Part shown: positions 10,826 to 19,503 of the stretch, one piece after another
Layout of the letters: every line of letters begins with the position of its first letter
Numbering within the stretch: position 1 is the stretch's first letter
DNA from: JAFAXD01 sp963833605
GTDB taxonomy: Bacteria > Pseudomonadota > Alphaproteobacteria > Rhizobiales > Xanthobacteraceae
Assembly (NCBI GenBank): GCA_963833605.1
Contig: CAWHYZ010000005.1
Location: 124,001 to 188,000, forward strand
Length of the DNA stretch: 64,000 nucleotides
Direction: 5' to 3'
Position numbers and translations under genes: made by a program
Notes under the pieces: model-generated
The model's database searches: none
The model's input: only the letters and a program-made list of their open reading frames with translations
Told to the model about the DNA's origin: nothing

Positions 10826-11215
10826 ATGACTGAGATCGATCGTGATACCGACATTCCGCGGGGTGCCGATGACCCGGGCGCGGGACCGGCCGCGCAGGTC
10901 GAAGCCGCGATCCGCGAGTTTGTGCGCCAGGACATCACGCATGTGCGCCGCGCGCCCATTGAGGGGCCGGCCGAGGTGGTGACCAACATCAATTCCCTGG
11001 TCCAGCGGGTTGCCGGAACCTCGCTGCGCGAAATGCAGAATGTGATCTGGGAACTCGAGAACCTGCGCGACTTCCTGAAAAGCGAAGGTGAGCGCGTTCA
11101 GCGCGAAATCGCCAACTACGCACAGCTCGCTCAGGCTGCGATGAGCTCGACCCGGGCCATCGCCGACAACATGGTGCATTGGAAGAAAGTCGCCGACAGC
11201 ACGAGCACGAATTGA
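10826..11215 (+). CDS. Conserved rhizobial protein of unknown function, helical
   Basis: A 129-residue soluble protein with no signal peptide. An acidic N-terminus is followed by a long, probably alpha-helical or coiled-coil region: VVTNINSLVQRVAGTSLREM, WELENLRDFLKSEGERVQRE and AQAAMSSTRAIADNMVHWKK. The INSLVQRVAGTSLREM and SEGERVQREIANYAQL blocks look like those of a widely conserved rhizobial hypothetical protein. No enzyme motif is present. ATG 10826 was chosen because the upstream part of the frame (from 10682) is Arg/Pro-rich and unlike a protein start. Confidence 0.72.
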   Translation: MTEIDRDTDIPRGADDPGAGPAAQVEAAIREFVRQDITHVRRAPIEGPAEVVTNINSLVQRVAGTSLREMQNVIWELENLRDFLKSEGERVQREIANYAQLAQAAMSSTRAIADNMVHWKKVADSTSTN

Positions 11216-11306
11216 GTTTCCTACGCGAGCCGCAACCCAAAGGCTCGTGCATCCTTTGTCTGGCCTCATCCTGAGGAGCACGCGCCCTACGGCGCGCGAG
11301 CATCTT

Positions 11307-11384
11307 GTAGGATGGGTTGAGCCCCTTGCGAAACCCATCATGTGCCTCAAAGCGATGGGTTTCGCTGCACTCAACCCATCCTAC
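11307..11384. repeat. Nested palindromic repeat (GTAGGATGGG family)
   Basis: The outer arms are a perfect 15-base inverted repeat: GTAGGATGGGTTGAG (11307-11321) and its complement (11370-11384). An inner perfect 12-base pair is GCGAAACCCATC (11328-11339) with GATGGGTTTCGC (11354-11365). Together they form one long interrupted hairpin. A CCTCATCCTGAGG palindrome lies just upstream, near 11266-11278. Elements of this type are common between genes in rhizobia. Confidence 0.82.
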
Positions 11385-11467
11385 GGTCCCGAGGACGAGG
11401 CCGAATAGATCACACACCCAGAGGTCTCGCGGCTCCAGGCAGCGGGCATCGCTGTTTCAATTCCCGC

Positions 11468-11650
11468 TCAGCGCGGCGGCGGGAGCTGCGCGTAGTGCAC
11501 GATCGTAGCCTTGGCGGTCGTCGCGCGCGCATCCATGATGGTGCGGTCCTGCAGCTGGCTGATCGAGAGAAACACCGCAAACCCGGTGATCAGAAATGTG
11601 ACGCCGCCAAACGTCATTCCGAGCAGAGCAATGCCGAGTTTCGAGGGCAT
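11468..11650 (-). CDS. Small single-pass membrane protein
   Basis: A 60-residue protein with one strong transmembrane helix (LGIALLGMTFGGVTFLITGF, about residues 5-30), then a polar tail containing DRTIMDARATTAK. GGAG stands seven bases before ATG 11650, supporting real translation. No family is recognised. It is divergent from the secreted protein at 11864. Confidence 0.55.
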   Translation of the reverse strand: MPSKLGIALLGMTFGGVTFLITGFAVFLSISQLQDRTIMDARATTAKATIVHYAQLPPPR

Positions 11651-11863
11651 CGCGCGTCTCCGTGGCCGATGATTCGGCCCGCTACAGCCCCTGGCAACCC
11701 GACTCTCCAACGCCGAACGCCCGCAATTGTTTCCAGCCACCGCCAGCCTGACGTATGAAATCGTGCCGGGTCTGGCACCCTTTTTGCACCGGGCGACGGG
11801 TTGACCGAGTGGAAATCGCGGCAAAGCCGGGATAGGGTCCCGCAAAAGCACGGGGATAAGGAA

Positions 11864-12238
11864 ATGATTCTGCCAGCATTGACCGGCCTCTCGATGGTCG
11901 TCCTGATCACGACCGGCCCGATGAACGGTGAACCTTCGACCGCGCGTCTGTCGGCTCAGCAAAAGAACGCGGCAGTTCAGATCTATGTGACGCGCGCGAC
12001 CGAGTGCGTCGCCCGCAAGGTCGCGGCTGATCCGCGTTTGGCGCGGATGCGGAACCAGAACGACATCGGTGACCTGATCGTCGACTCGATGCCGTCCTGC
12101 GCCGAGCTGATGCGCGCGATGATCGAGAGTTACGACCACTATTTCGGCGATGGAACGGGCGAAGCGTTTTTCACCGGCCCCTATCTCGACGTTCTTCCCA
12201 CCGCCGTCACCAAGTGGGTCGAGGATTCGCGCCGCTGA
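11864..12238 (+). CDS. Small secreted protein of unknown function
   Basis: A 124-residue protein beginning with a hydrophobic segment (MILPALTGLSMVVLITTGPM) that could be a signal peptide or anchor. The mature part holds two Cys, in TECVARKVAADPR and SMPSCAELMRAMIESYDHYF, probably a disulfide, and ends VTKWVEDSRR. ATAAGGA precedes ATG 11864 at good spacing. The function is unknown. It lies immediately before the 56-base tandem repeats. Confidence 0.65.
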   Translation: MILPALTGLSMVVLITTGPMNGEPSTARLSAQQKNAAVQIYVTRATECVARKVAADPRLARMRNQNDIGDLIVDSMPSCAELMRAMIESYDHYFGDGTGEAFFTGPYLDVLPTAVTKWVEDSRR

Positions 12239-12303
12239 CATCGGTCGCCTTCCGGGCTGTCATGCCCGCGCTTGTCGCGCGCATCCACGCCAAGGCATCA
12301 GCT

Positions 12304-12503
12304 GCGCAAAACCGGGTCCCACTTGCGGGACACGGTATTTCTTTGAGCGTGTCCTTTGCGCAAAACCGGTTCCCACTTTTGCGGGACACAGTATTTCTTT
12401 GAGCGTGTCCTTTGCGCAAAACCGGTTCCCACTTTTGCGGGACACGGTATTTCTTTGAGCGTGTCCTTTGCGCAAAACCGGTTCCCACTTTTGCGGGACA
12501 CGC
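12304..12503. repeat. Tandem 54-56-base repeat, 3.6 copies
   Basis: Units begin at 12304, 12358, 12414 and 12470, each with GCGCAAAACCGG. Units 2 and 3 are 56 bases and nearly identical, unit 1 is 54 and the last is truncated at 12503. Within each unit CGCAAAA pairs with TTTTGCG around an AACCGGTT palindrome, giving a hairpin. The rest of the unit (GTATTTCTTTGAGCGTGTCC) acts as spacer. The array ends at the stop codon of the convergent gene. Confidence 0.88.
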
Positions 12504-12504
12504 T

Positions 12505-12920
12505 TTACGGCTTGATCACATCGACGACGCGCATGGTCGCGGGGTCGACCAACACCACCTCGTTAGCGATCATCGTGTATCTGTACGGCCGCGCCGCCGG
12601 TGCCTCGGCAAGCGCGCCCTCCGGCAGCGGATAAAGCTCGATCGTGGGCGGCACCGACCCACCGACCGTGACGTGGAACACGTCGGCCGGCTTGATCTTG
12701 GATTTATCGAGGGTGACGGAACTGAAGATCGCCGCCTTCTGGGCCGCGGTCAGCGCCGGTGTTTGCGCCGGCGGAGATGTGACCGGCTGGCCGGTTGGGC
12801 TCAGCGGGCCGATGTGCTCGATCGCATCGCCGGGCGGATTACTGGTCTGGGCCGTGGCCAGGCTGAGGGACTGCCGAGCCAAAAGGCCGCCCCTGCAAAC
12901 GTCGCCACGAACGCCTTCAT
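12505..12920 (-). CDS. Secreted DUF1236-like protein; one frameshift
   Basis: ATG 12920 has GGAGG five bases upstream and opens a signal peptide, MKAFVATFAGAAFWLG. The frame then shifts near 12873 (one base missing or two extra), and the protein continues SLSLATAQTSNPPGD. It goes on to a region with LTAAQKAAIFSSVTLDKSKI and DVFHVTVGGSVPPTIELYPL and ends YRYTMIANEVVLVDPATMRV. The IELYPLPE...YRYT...VLVDP pattern is typical of DUF1236 proteins, which are exported and of unknown function. The corrected length is about 138 residues. Confidence 0.72.
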
Positions 12921-13074
12921 CGCATCCTCCACGACATCCCGTCTCTCCTTGGGAAAACCTGGGACGCGGGCCAAGGTTGCGGCGCGGCAAAAATAATTCC
13001 GCCGGCACACGACCGGCCGGACGGACGGACCGGCACCCTAGTGCCGTCAGGCCGAGATTTGGTCGTAAAGGCGG

Positions 13075-14364
<1,290 letters not shown>

Positions 14365-14429
14365 GTCACCCCGCCTATTTTTGGGTTTTGCCCCTCCGGC
14401 CCTGGGCCGGCAGCCCCACACCTAACCCC

Positions 14430-14639
14430 TTAGGTGTTACCGCTTGGTTTGTCCTTGGTAATTCCGGCGGAATTGGGGGCTCGTCGGGTATCTGGGTCCG
14501 TCACCTCCGCGCCCTCCGCCCGATGGGCGCGCCCTTTGGCCTGGGCCTTGCGGCGCTTGAGGTTTTCCCGCAATGACGCCCCCAGGCGATCGGCGCGGGG
14601 CGGCCGCGCAGCCGATTTCGATGTGGAGCGGTCGGTCAT
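14430..14639 (-). CDS. Small basic protein upstream of murA, unknown function
   Basis: A 69-residue, strongly basic protein: MTDRSTSKSAARPPRADRLG, then LRENLKRRKAQAKGRA and a Lys/Asp-rich tail. The motif LRENLKRRKAQ(A/S)(K/R)GR is familiar from small hypothetical proteins next to murA in rhizobia. No signal peptide or fold is evident; a nucleic-acid contact is possible from the charge but unproven. It lies 65 bases upstream of murA on the same strand and is likely co-transcribed. Confidence 0.65.
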   Translation of the reverse strand: MTDRSTSKSAARPPRADRLGASLRENLKRRKAQAKGRAHRAEGAEVTDPDTRRAPNSAGITKDKPSGNT

Positions 14640-14804
14640 CCGGCATCCAGGTCCCAAACAGCGTGGTTTTTGGCCTACCGGCCCTTTCGGCGCAAGCGTG
14701 GAGCCCGGTACCCGCCTCCTTGCGGCGCTCATCCCCATGTGGCAAGGAACGCGGCGCTTGTCCGTCATCATCGTTTTTCTTTGCGGTTCCCGATCGGCCG
14801 GCGC

Positions 14805-14879
14805 GCTGCGGTAGCTCAGTGGTAGAGCACCCCCTTGGTAAGGGGGAGGTCGTGGGTTCAATCCCCTCCCGCAGCACCA
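14805..14879 (+). tRNA. tRNA-Thr (anticodon GGT), CCA encoded
   Basis: The acceptor stem GCTGCGG (14805-14811) pairs with CCGCAGC (14869-14875). The D arm is GCTCAGTGGTAGAGC and the anticodon stem is CCCCC/GGGGG around loop TTGGTAA (anticodon GGT, threonine). The T arm is GTGGGTTCAATCCCC with a one-base register. The discriminator is A14876, followed by an encoded CCA at 14877-14879. Confidence 0.97.
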
Positions 14880-15018
14880 GCTTTCATCAACAACAGCGCT
14901 TAGCGCACCGAGCACCCCCTTCTTTTTCCCAGTTCTCGGCCATGAACAAGTCGCGAATCGCCCAGCAAACTGGGGGGACTCTGTTCGACAGATGTTCTGA
15001 CGCAAGTGGGCGTGCATG

Positions 15019-15183
15019 ATGGCGATCATCGTGACCGCCCGCACCTACCCGTCGACCGGGCCGCCCAAAAAAGGAAGACCCGAGCGGAAGCCCGCCGGGC
15101 CAAACAAAAAGAAACTCAATCTCGGCAGCGTTCTTCTAGGGCGAAATTCAATCCTTCTTCTTGAAGGCTTGCCAAATATTTGA
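15019..15183 (+). CDS. Possible small basic protein
   Basis: A 54-residue frame, MAIIVTARTYPSTGPPKKGR, then RKPAGPNKKKLNLGSVLLGR and a hydrophobic end. Its Lys/Pro-rich body differs from random GC-rich translation. The ribosome binding site is weak (GTGGG) and no family is recognised. It lies between tRNA-Thr and a tRNA-like remnant, so it could belong to an inserted segment. Confidence 0.3.
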   Translation: MAIIVTARTYPSTGPPKKGRPERKPAGPNKKKLNLGSVLLGRNSILLLEGLPNI

Positions 15184-15236
15184 TGGAAGGCTGCCAACTA
15201 TATTTGGCACCCTCGCCTCGACGGAACCCCAAGGAG

Positions 15237-15341
15237 CTACTCCAGCGTCAACAAAAGCACCACGAACAGCACGATCAAAGCCGTCACGGCCACACGGGCG
15301 CTGAAGCTATCGTTGTTGAAGCCACGCACGACACTACCCAT
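15237..15341 (-). CDS. Possible 34-residue membrane peptide
   Basis: ATG 15341 opens a short frame: a polar start MGSVVRGFNNDSFSAR, then one continuous hydrophobic helix VAVTALIVLFVVLLLTLE. This looks like a designed single-pass segment rather than chance. The Shine-Dalgarno region is weak and no homologue is recalled, so confidence is low. Confidence 0.4.
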   Translation of the reverse strand: MGSVVRGFNNDSFSARVAVTALIVLFVVLLLTLE

Positions 15342-15514
15342 TGCGAGGCTTTGCATATCGCTGCAATGCAAACAGGTTTCCCCCTACGCCGGTTCCTCCC
15401 CGCCAGCGTGGCATGGTGCCGCGCGATAGTCTCGCCGCGTCAGAGTATTGAAGATGCGAACGCGTGAAATTGATCCTGAGAGTCCATAGCGCATTGATCT
15501 GCCTACATTAAGAA

Positions 15515-15563
15515 ATCCCTTGATAGGGTGGCGGTCGAGAGTTCAATCCTCTCCCGGAGCACA
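15515..15563 (+). other. tRNA 3'-half-like remnant
   Basis: This segment resembles the 3' half of tRNA-Thr: an anticodon-arm-like CCCTTGATAGGG, then a paired T arm GAGAG-TTCAATC-CTCTC and an acceptor-like CCGGAGCACA. No matching D arm or 5' acceptor strand lies upstream, so it is not a functional tRNA. It is about 80% like the tRNA-Thr 3' half 640 bases upstream. A diverged attachment-site duplicate or a decayed tRNA are both possible. The remaining stretch to 15778 shows nothing else. Confidence 0.45.
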
Positions 15564-15778
15564 AGGAATCGCCAACCTCAACCGTGACCAGCGCGCCGGT
15601 AGCGCGTGGATCCGCTGAGCCCGCCATTTGCATCCGCCGCGAAACAGCGCCCATACTCGACTTCAGGCTCGCAACAATTCGACCCGTGCAGGGCAGTGTC
15701 CGCAATTTGCGCATGTCGGAGCGCCGGAAGATCGGATTAGGATTGTTGCTCGCGCACGAAGGCCCACGGGAGATCCGG

Positions 15779-17193
15779 ATGGCGGCACTCGCTGAGCTTG
15801 GTGTCGGAGAGGCGGCAGCGGCGATCCGCAGCGGTGACGCAACCGCCGAGGCGCTGGCCGAGGCGCTGCTGGCCCGCTGCAAGACGGCGGCCTCGCTCAA
15901 CGCCTTCATCAGCCTCGATCCCGACCGGGTGCGCGCGGCGGCACGCAGCGCCGATCAGCGCCGCCAGCGCGGCGAAACCCTTGGTCCCCTTCACGGCGTG
16001 CCGCTTGCGCTCAAGGACAACCTCGACACGGTCGATCACGCGACCACCGGCGGTACGCCCGGCCTCGCCAAGAACCGACCCAAGCGCAACGCGCCGATCG
16101 TGCAGCGGCTGCTCGACGCCGGCGCACTCGTCCTGGGCAAGGCCAACATGCACGAACTGGCCTACGGGGTGACCAACAACAACGCCGGTTTCGGACCGTC
16201 GCGAAATCCCTACGACCCCGCGCGCATTCCCGGCGGCTCCAGCGGCGGCACCGGCGTCGCGGTCGCTGCCCGGCTCGCCCCCGGGGGCATCGGCTCCGAC
16301 ACCGGCGGCTCGGTGCGCATCCCGGCGGCGCTGTGCGGGATCACGGGATTCCGCCCGACCACGTTGCGCTGGTCGCAGGACGGCATCGTGCCGATCTCCC
16401 ACACCCGCGATACGGCCGGGCCGATGGCGCGCAGCGTCGCCGATTGTGCGCTGCTCGACGGTGTCGTCACCGGCGGGCCGACTGCGCTTGCACGCGCCGA
16501 CCTGAAGGGCCTGCGCATCGGCGTCCCGCGCGGGCACTTCTGGGAGAATCTCGATGCCGAGCTCGCGCAGATCGCCGAGGCCGCGCTGGCGCGGTTACGC
16601 GACGCCGGCGTCGTACTGGTCGAAGGCGACGTGGCGGATGTCGGCACGCTCGACGGCGCCGCCGGATTTCCGATCGCGCTCTATGAGACCGTCACCGATC
16701 TCAATCGCTATCTCACGGACCACGCATCCGGCCTCGATTTCGCGGGACTGGTGGCGCAGGTGAAGAGTCCGGAAGTGAAGCAAATCCTTGCGAGCCTGCT
16801 CGGCGCCGGCGCCGTTACCGAGGCCGCCTATCGCGAGGCGCTCGCCACCCACCGCCCGGCGCTGCAGGAGACCTGCCGCCGCGCCTTCCGCGAACGCGGC
16901 GTCGCCGCGATCGTGTTCCCGACCACGCCGATGCCGGCCGCCAAAATCGGCGAAGACGACACCGTGATGGTCAATGGCGCGCTCAGTACCGACCTTCTTC
17001 ACTTACATCCGCAACACCGGCCCCGGCAGCGTCGCCGGCATTCCGGGGCTGAGTCTTGCCGACTGGCATGACCAAAGGCGGGCTTCCGGTCGGCATCGAA
17101 ATCGACGGGCCGGAAGGCAGCGATCAACAACTCCTGGCGATCGGCCTCGCGTTCGAGACCGTGCTGCCGAAACTGCCGGCACCGCGCATCTGA
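15779..17193 (+). CDS. Amidase-signature family amidase; two frameshifts near the 3' end
   Basis: An amidase-signature enzyme, cleaving C-N amide bonds through a Ser-cisSer-Lys triad. The Lys is in PLALKDNLDTVDH, the Gly/Ser-rich core is PGGSSGGTGVAVAARLAPGG, and the nucleophile region is GSDTGGSVRIPAALCG. Single extra bases near 16988 and 17058 break the frame. Correcting them gives PTFFTYIRNTGPGSVAGIPG and LPTGMTKGGLPVGIEIDGPE, the normal C-terminal blocks, ending at 17193 (about 470 residues). ATG 15779 follows GGGAG. The binding protein of an amide-type ABC transporter follows after 22 bases, so it probably hydrolyses what that system imports. Confidence 0.88.
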
Positions 17194-17215
17194 CGATCAG
17201 CAACGGGGGACACCC

Positions 17216-18398
17216 ATGGCACATCTGGCAAGCACGCGTCGCAGCTTCCTCGGCAGCGCCTTGGGCGGCGCAGCTCTCGGCTTGGCGCCCGGACTTCGTG
17301 CGCGGCGCGCGCGCCGCCGATGAGTTCAAGATCGGGCTGTTCATTGCATTGAGCGGGCCGGCTTCGCTGTTCGGGCCGACGCAGCAGGCCTCGGCCGAGC
17401 TTGCGGTCGAGGAGGTCAACAAGGCCGGCGGCATCATGGGCCGGCAGATCAAGCTCATCCCGACCGACGGCGGCGGCCCGCCGGCCAATTCCGCGAAATC
17501 CGCGGTACGGCTGATGCTCGACGACAAGGTCGACCTGCTGATCGGCTCGCACGACTCAGCTACGCGCCAGGCGCTGGTCGCAACCATCAAGGGCAAGGTG
17601 CCCTATATCTACACGCCGGTCTACGAAGGCGGCGAGTGCTCGTTCGACACCTACGTGATCGCCGACACGCCGGAGCAGCAGATCCGCCCGTCGGTGACCT
17701 GGATGATGAAGGAGCGCAACGCGAAGAACTTCTATCTGATCGGCGACGACTATGTCTGGCCGCGCAAATCGAACGAGCATGCCAAGAAGTACATCGCCGA
17801 GAACGGCGGCAAGGTCGTGAACGAAGAGTACGTCCCGTTCGGCGCACCCAACAAGTTCGAGGAAGCCGTGACGCGCATCAAATCAGCCAAGCCCGATGCG
17901 GTGCTGATCACGCTGGTCGGCGCCGACAACGTCAATTTCAACCGCACTTTCGCCGGCTTCGGACTCGACAAGGAGATCGCACGGCTCTCCCTGCTGCTGG
18001 AAGAGAACACGCTCAAGGGCATCGGCGCCGAGAGCAGCAACAATCTCTACTCCTGCATGTCCTACTACGCCAACGCGCCCGGCGACGCGAACAAGAAATT
18101 CAAGGCCGCCTACTTCGGCAAGTTCGGCGACAAGGCCCCGCAGCTCAGCATCATCGGCACCGACTGCTACGCTGGCGTGAAATGTGCCAAGGCGCTGGTC
18201 GAAAAGGCGGGCGGCACCAATGCGCGCAAAATGATGACCGCCTCGAACGGCCTTGCCTTCGACAGCGCGGCTGGACGCTGGACGATGTACGGCCAACATG
18301 TCGACAAAACCATGTACATCGCATCCTGCAAGGGCACCGAGTTCGAGATCATCAAGACCATCGAACGCGTGAAACACGGCGAGGCCTGCAAGGCCTGA
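17216..18398 (+). CDS. ABC transporter substrate-binding protein, AmiC/UrtA-like; one frameshift
   Basis: A periplasmic binding protein of the Leu/Ile/Val-amide-urea type. The N-terminus MAHLASTRRSFLGSALGG is a twin-arginine-like signal. An extra C in the run near 17286-17290 breaks the frame; without it the signal runs into FVRGARAADEFKIGLFIALS. FYLIGDDYVWPRKSNEHAKK is a hallmark of the AmiC/UrtA branch that binds short amides or urea, and GPTQQASAELAVEEVNKAGG is the usual start of the mature domain. About 393 residues after correction. GGGGGA precedes ATG 17216. It is followed by genes for a branched-chain-type permease and ATPases. Confidence 0.88.
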
Positions 18399-18440
18399 CG
18401 CGTCCAGGCCCTCGATAACCGCGGCACGGCCTCTCATCCA

Positions 18441-18603
18441 CCCTCCCCCTTGTGGGGAGGGTCAGCCCGCGAAGCGGCCGGGGTGGGGGTCGTTGTGGAG
18501 ATTGTGGACCGTGCAACGCGCGACACATCCACCCCCACCCCGATCGCCTTCCCCCGGATCCAATCCGGGGTTCGGCGATCGACACTCCCCACAAGGGGGA
18601 GGG
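18441..18603. repeat. Inverted-repeat element with CCCTCCCCC ends
   Basis: CCCTCCCCCTTGTGGGGAGG at 18441-18460 is matched in inverted form at 18584-18603. Inside, GGGGTGGGGGT is answered by ACCCCCACCCC, and CCGGATC by GATCCGG, so most of the 163 bases can fold into one long imperfect hairpin. It fills the gap between the binding-protein gene and livH and could reduce read-through or be a MITE-like insertion. Confidence 0.7.
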
Positions 18604-18644
18604 TATCCGTGGGGCTCCTTCCCGCCACATGCCGCGACCCCGAG

Positions 18645-19503
18645 ATGATGGATCCATTGATCGTCACGCAGGCAGTGAACGTCCTCTACGGGGTGACGAC
18701 GCTCGCGGTGCTGGTGCTTGGGCTTGCCGTGATCTTTGGCCTTCTGGGCGTGCTCAACATCGCCCACGGCGAATTCATCATGGCCGGCGCCTATTGCGCC
18801 TATGTCACGCAGGCGGGCGGATGGCCCTTTCTGGCGGCACTGCCAGCTGGCCACCATCGTCTGCGGCGCGCTCGGGTTCGTGGTCGAACGTGGTCTCATC
18901 CGTCCGCTCTACGCGCGGCCATTCGACACGCTCGTCGCCACCTGGGGGCTGAGCCTGCTGCTGCGCAAGCTGGCCGAAGCGATGTTCGGCATGGGCTACC
19001 ACAGCCTCGATATGCCGCTCGCCGGGACTGTGGCATTCCTGGGCACCGACTATCCGGCCTATCGGCTCGCGCTGATCGTTGTCGGCATCGTCGTGCTGGC
19101 AGGGCTGGTGCTGTGGTTCAGGCTCAGTCGCACCGGCACGCGCATCCAGGCGATGGTCGGCAATCGGGAACTCGCCGAGGCGCTCGGCGTACCCGTTCGC
19201 CAGCTTGCCGCGCGCGCATTTGTTGTTGGAACGGTCCTCGCGGGGCTCGGCGGCGTCATGATCGCGCCGCTGGTGCCGGTGCAGCCGTTCATGGGGCTCG
19301 ATTATGTGCTCAAGGCATTCTTCGTCCTTGTCGTCGGCGGGCTCGGCAGCATTGCGGGCCTGATCTCCGGTGCCGCGGTTGTCGGCGGGCTCGACAGCAT
19401 CGTCTCCGCCGCCGTCGACGCCACCTACGGTTATCTTTGCGTGCTGGTGGTGGCGATCCTGTTCCTCTGGCTCAAGCCGCGAGGCCTCTTTGCGCGCAGT
19501 TAG
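18645..19503 (+). CDS. Branched-chain-type ABC transporter permease LivH; one frameshift
   Basis: The first inner-membrane permease of the amide/amino-acid importer. It starts MDPLIVTQAVNVLYGVTTL and continues AVIFGLLGVLNIAHGEFIMA, the LivH hallmark. An extra A at 18845 breaks the frame; removed, it reads FLAALPLATIVCGALGFVVE and runs through RLSRTGTRIQAMVGNRELAE and the conserved LGGVMIAPLVPVQPFMGLDY to the end. About 285 residues with several hydrophobic helices. ATG 18645 and ATG 18648 are adjacent possible starts. The stop overlaps the start of the LivM-LivG fusion. Confidence 0.88.

Noticed and set aside
12304..12503. CRISPR array
   Set aside because: The regular 56-base unit is repeated in full, so there are no unique spacers. 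It is a plain tandem repeat.
14437..14877. A 146-residue frame on the minus strand
   Set aside because: It reads through the complement of tRNA-Thr, giving the artefactual start MLREGIEPTTSPLPRG, which is a known tRNA-antisense false protein.
16974..17190. Start of the AmiC-like binding protein within the amidase end
   Set aside because: The long frame from 16974 joins two genes only because of indels. The amidase C-terminus ends at 17193, and a ribosome binding site and signal peptide mark a new start at 17216.
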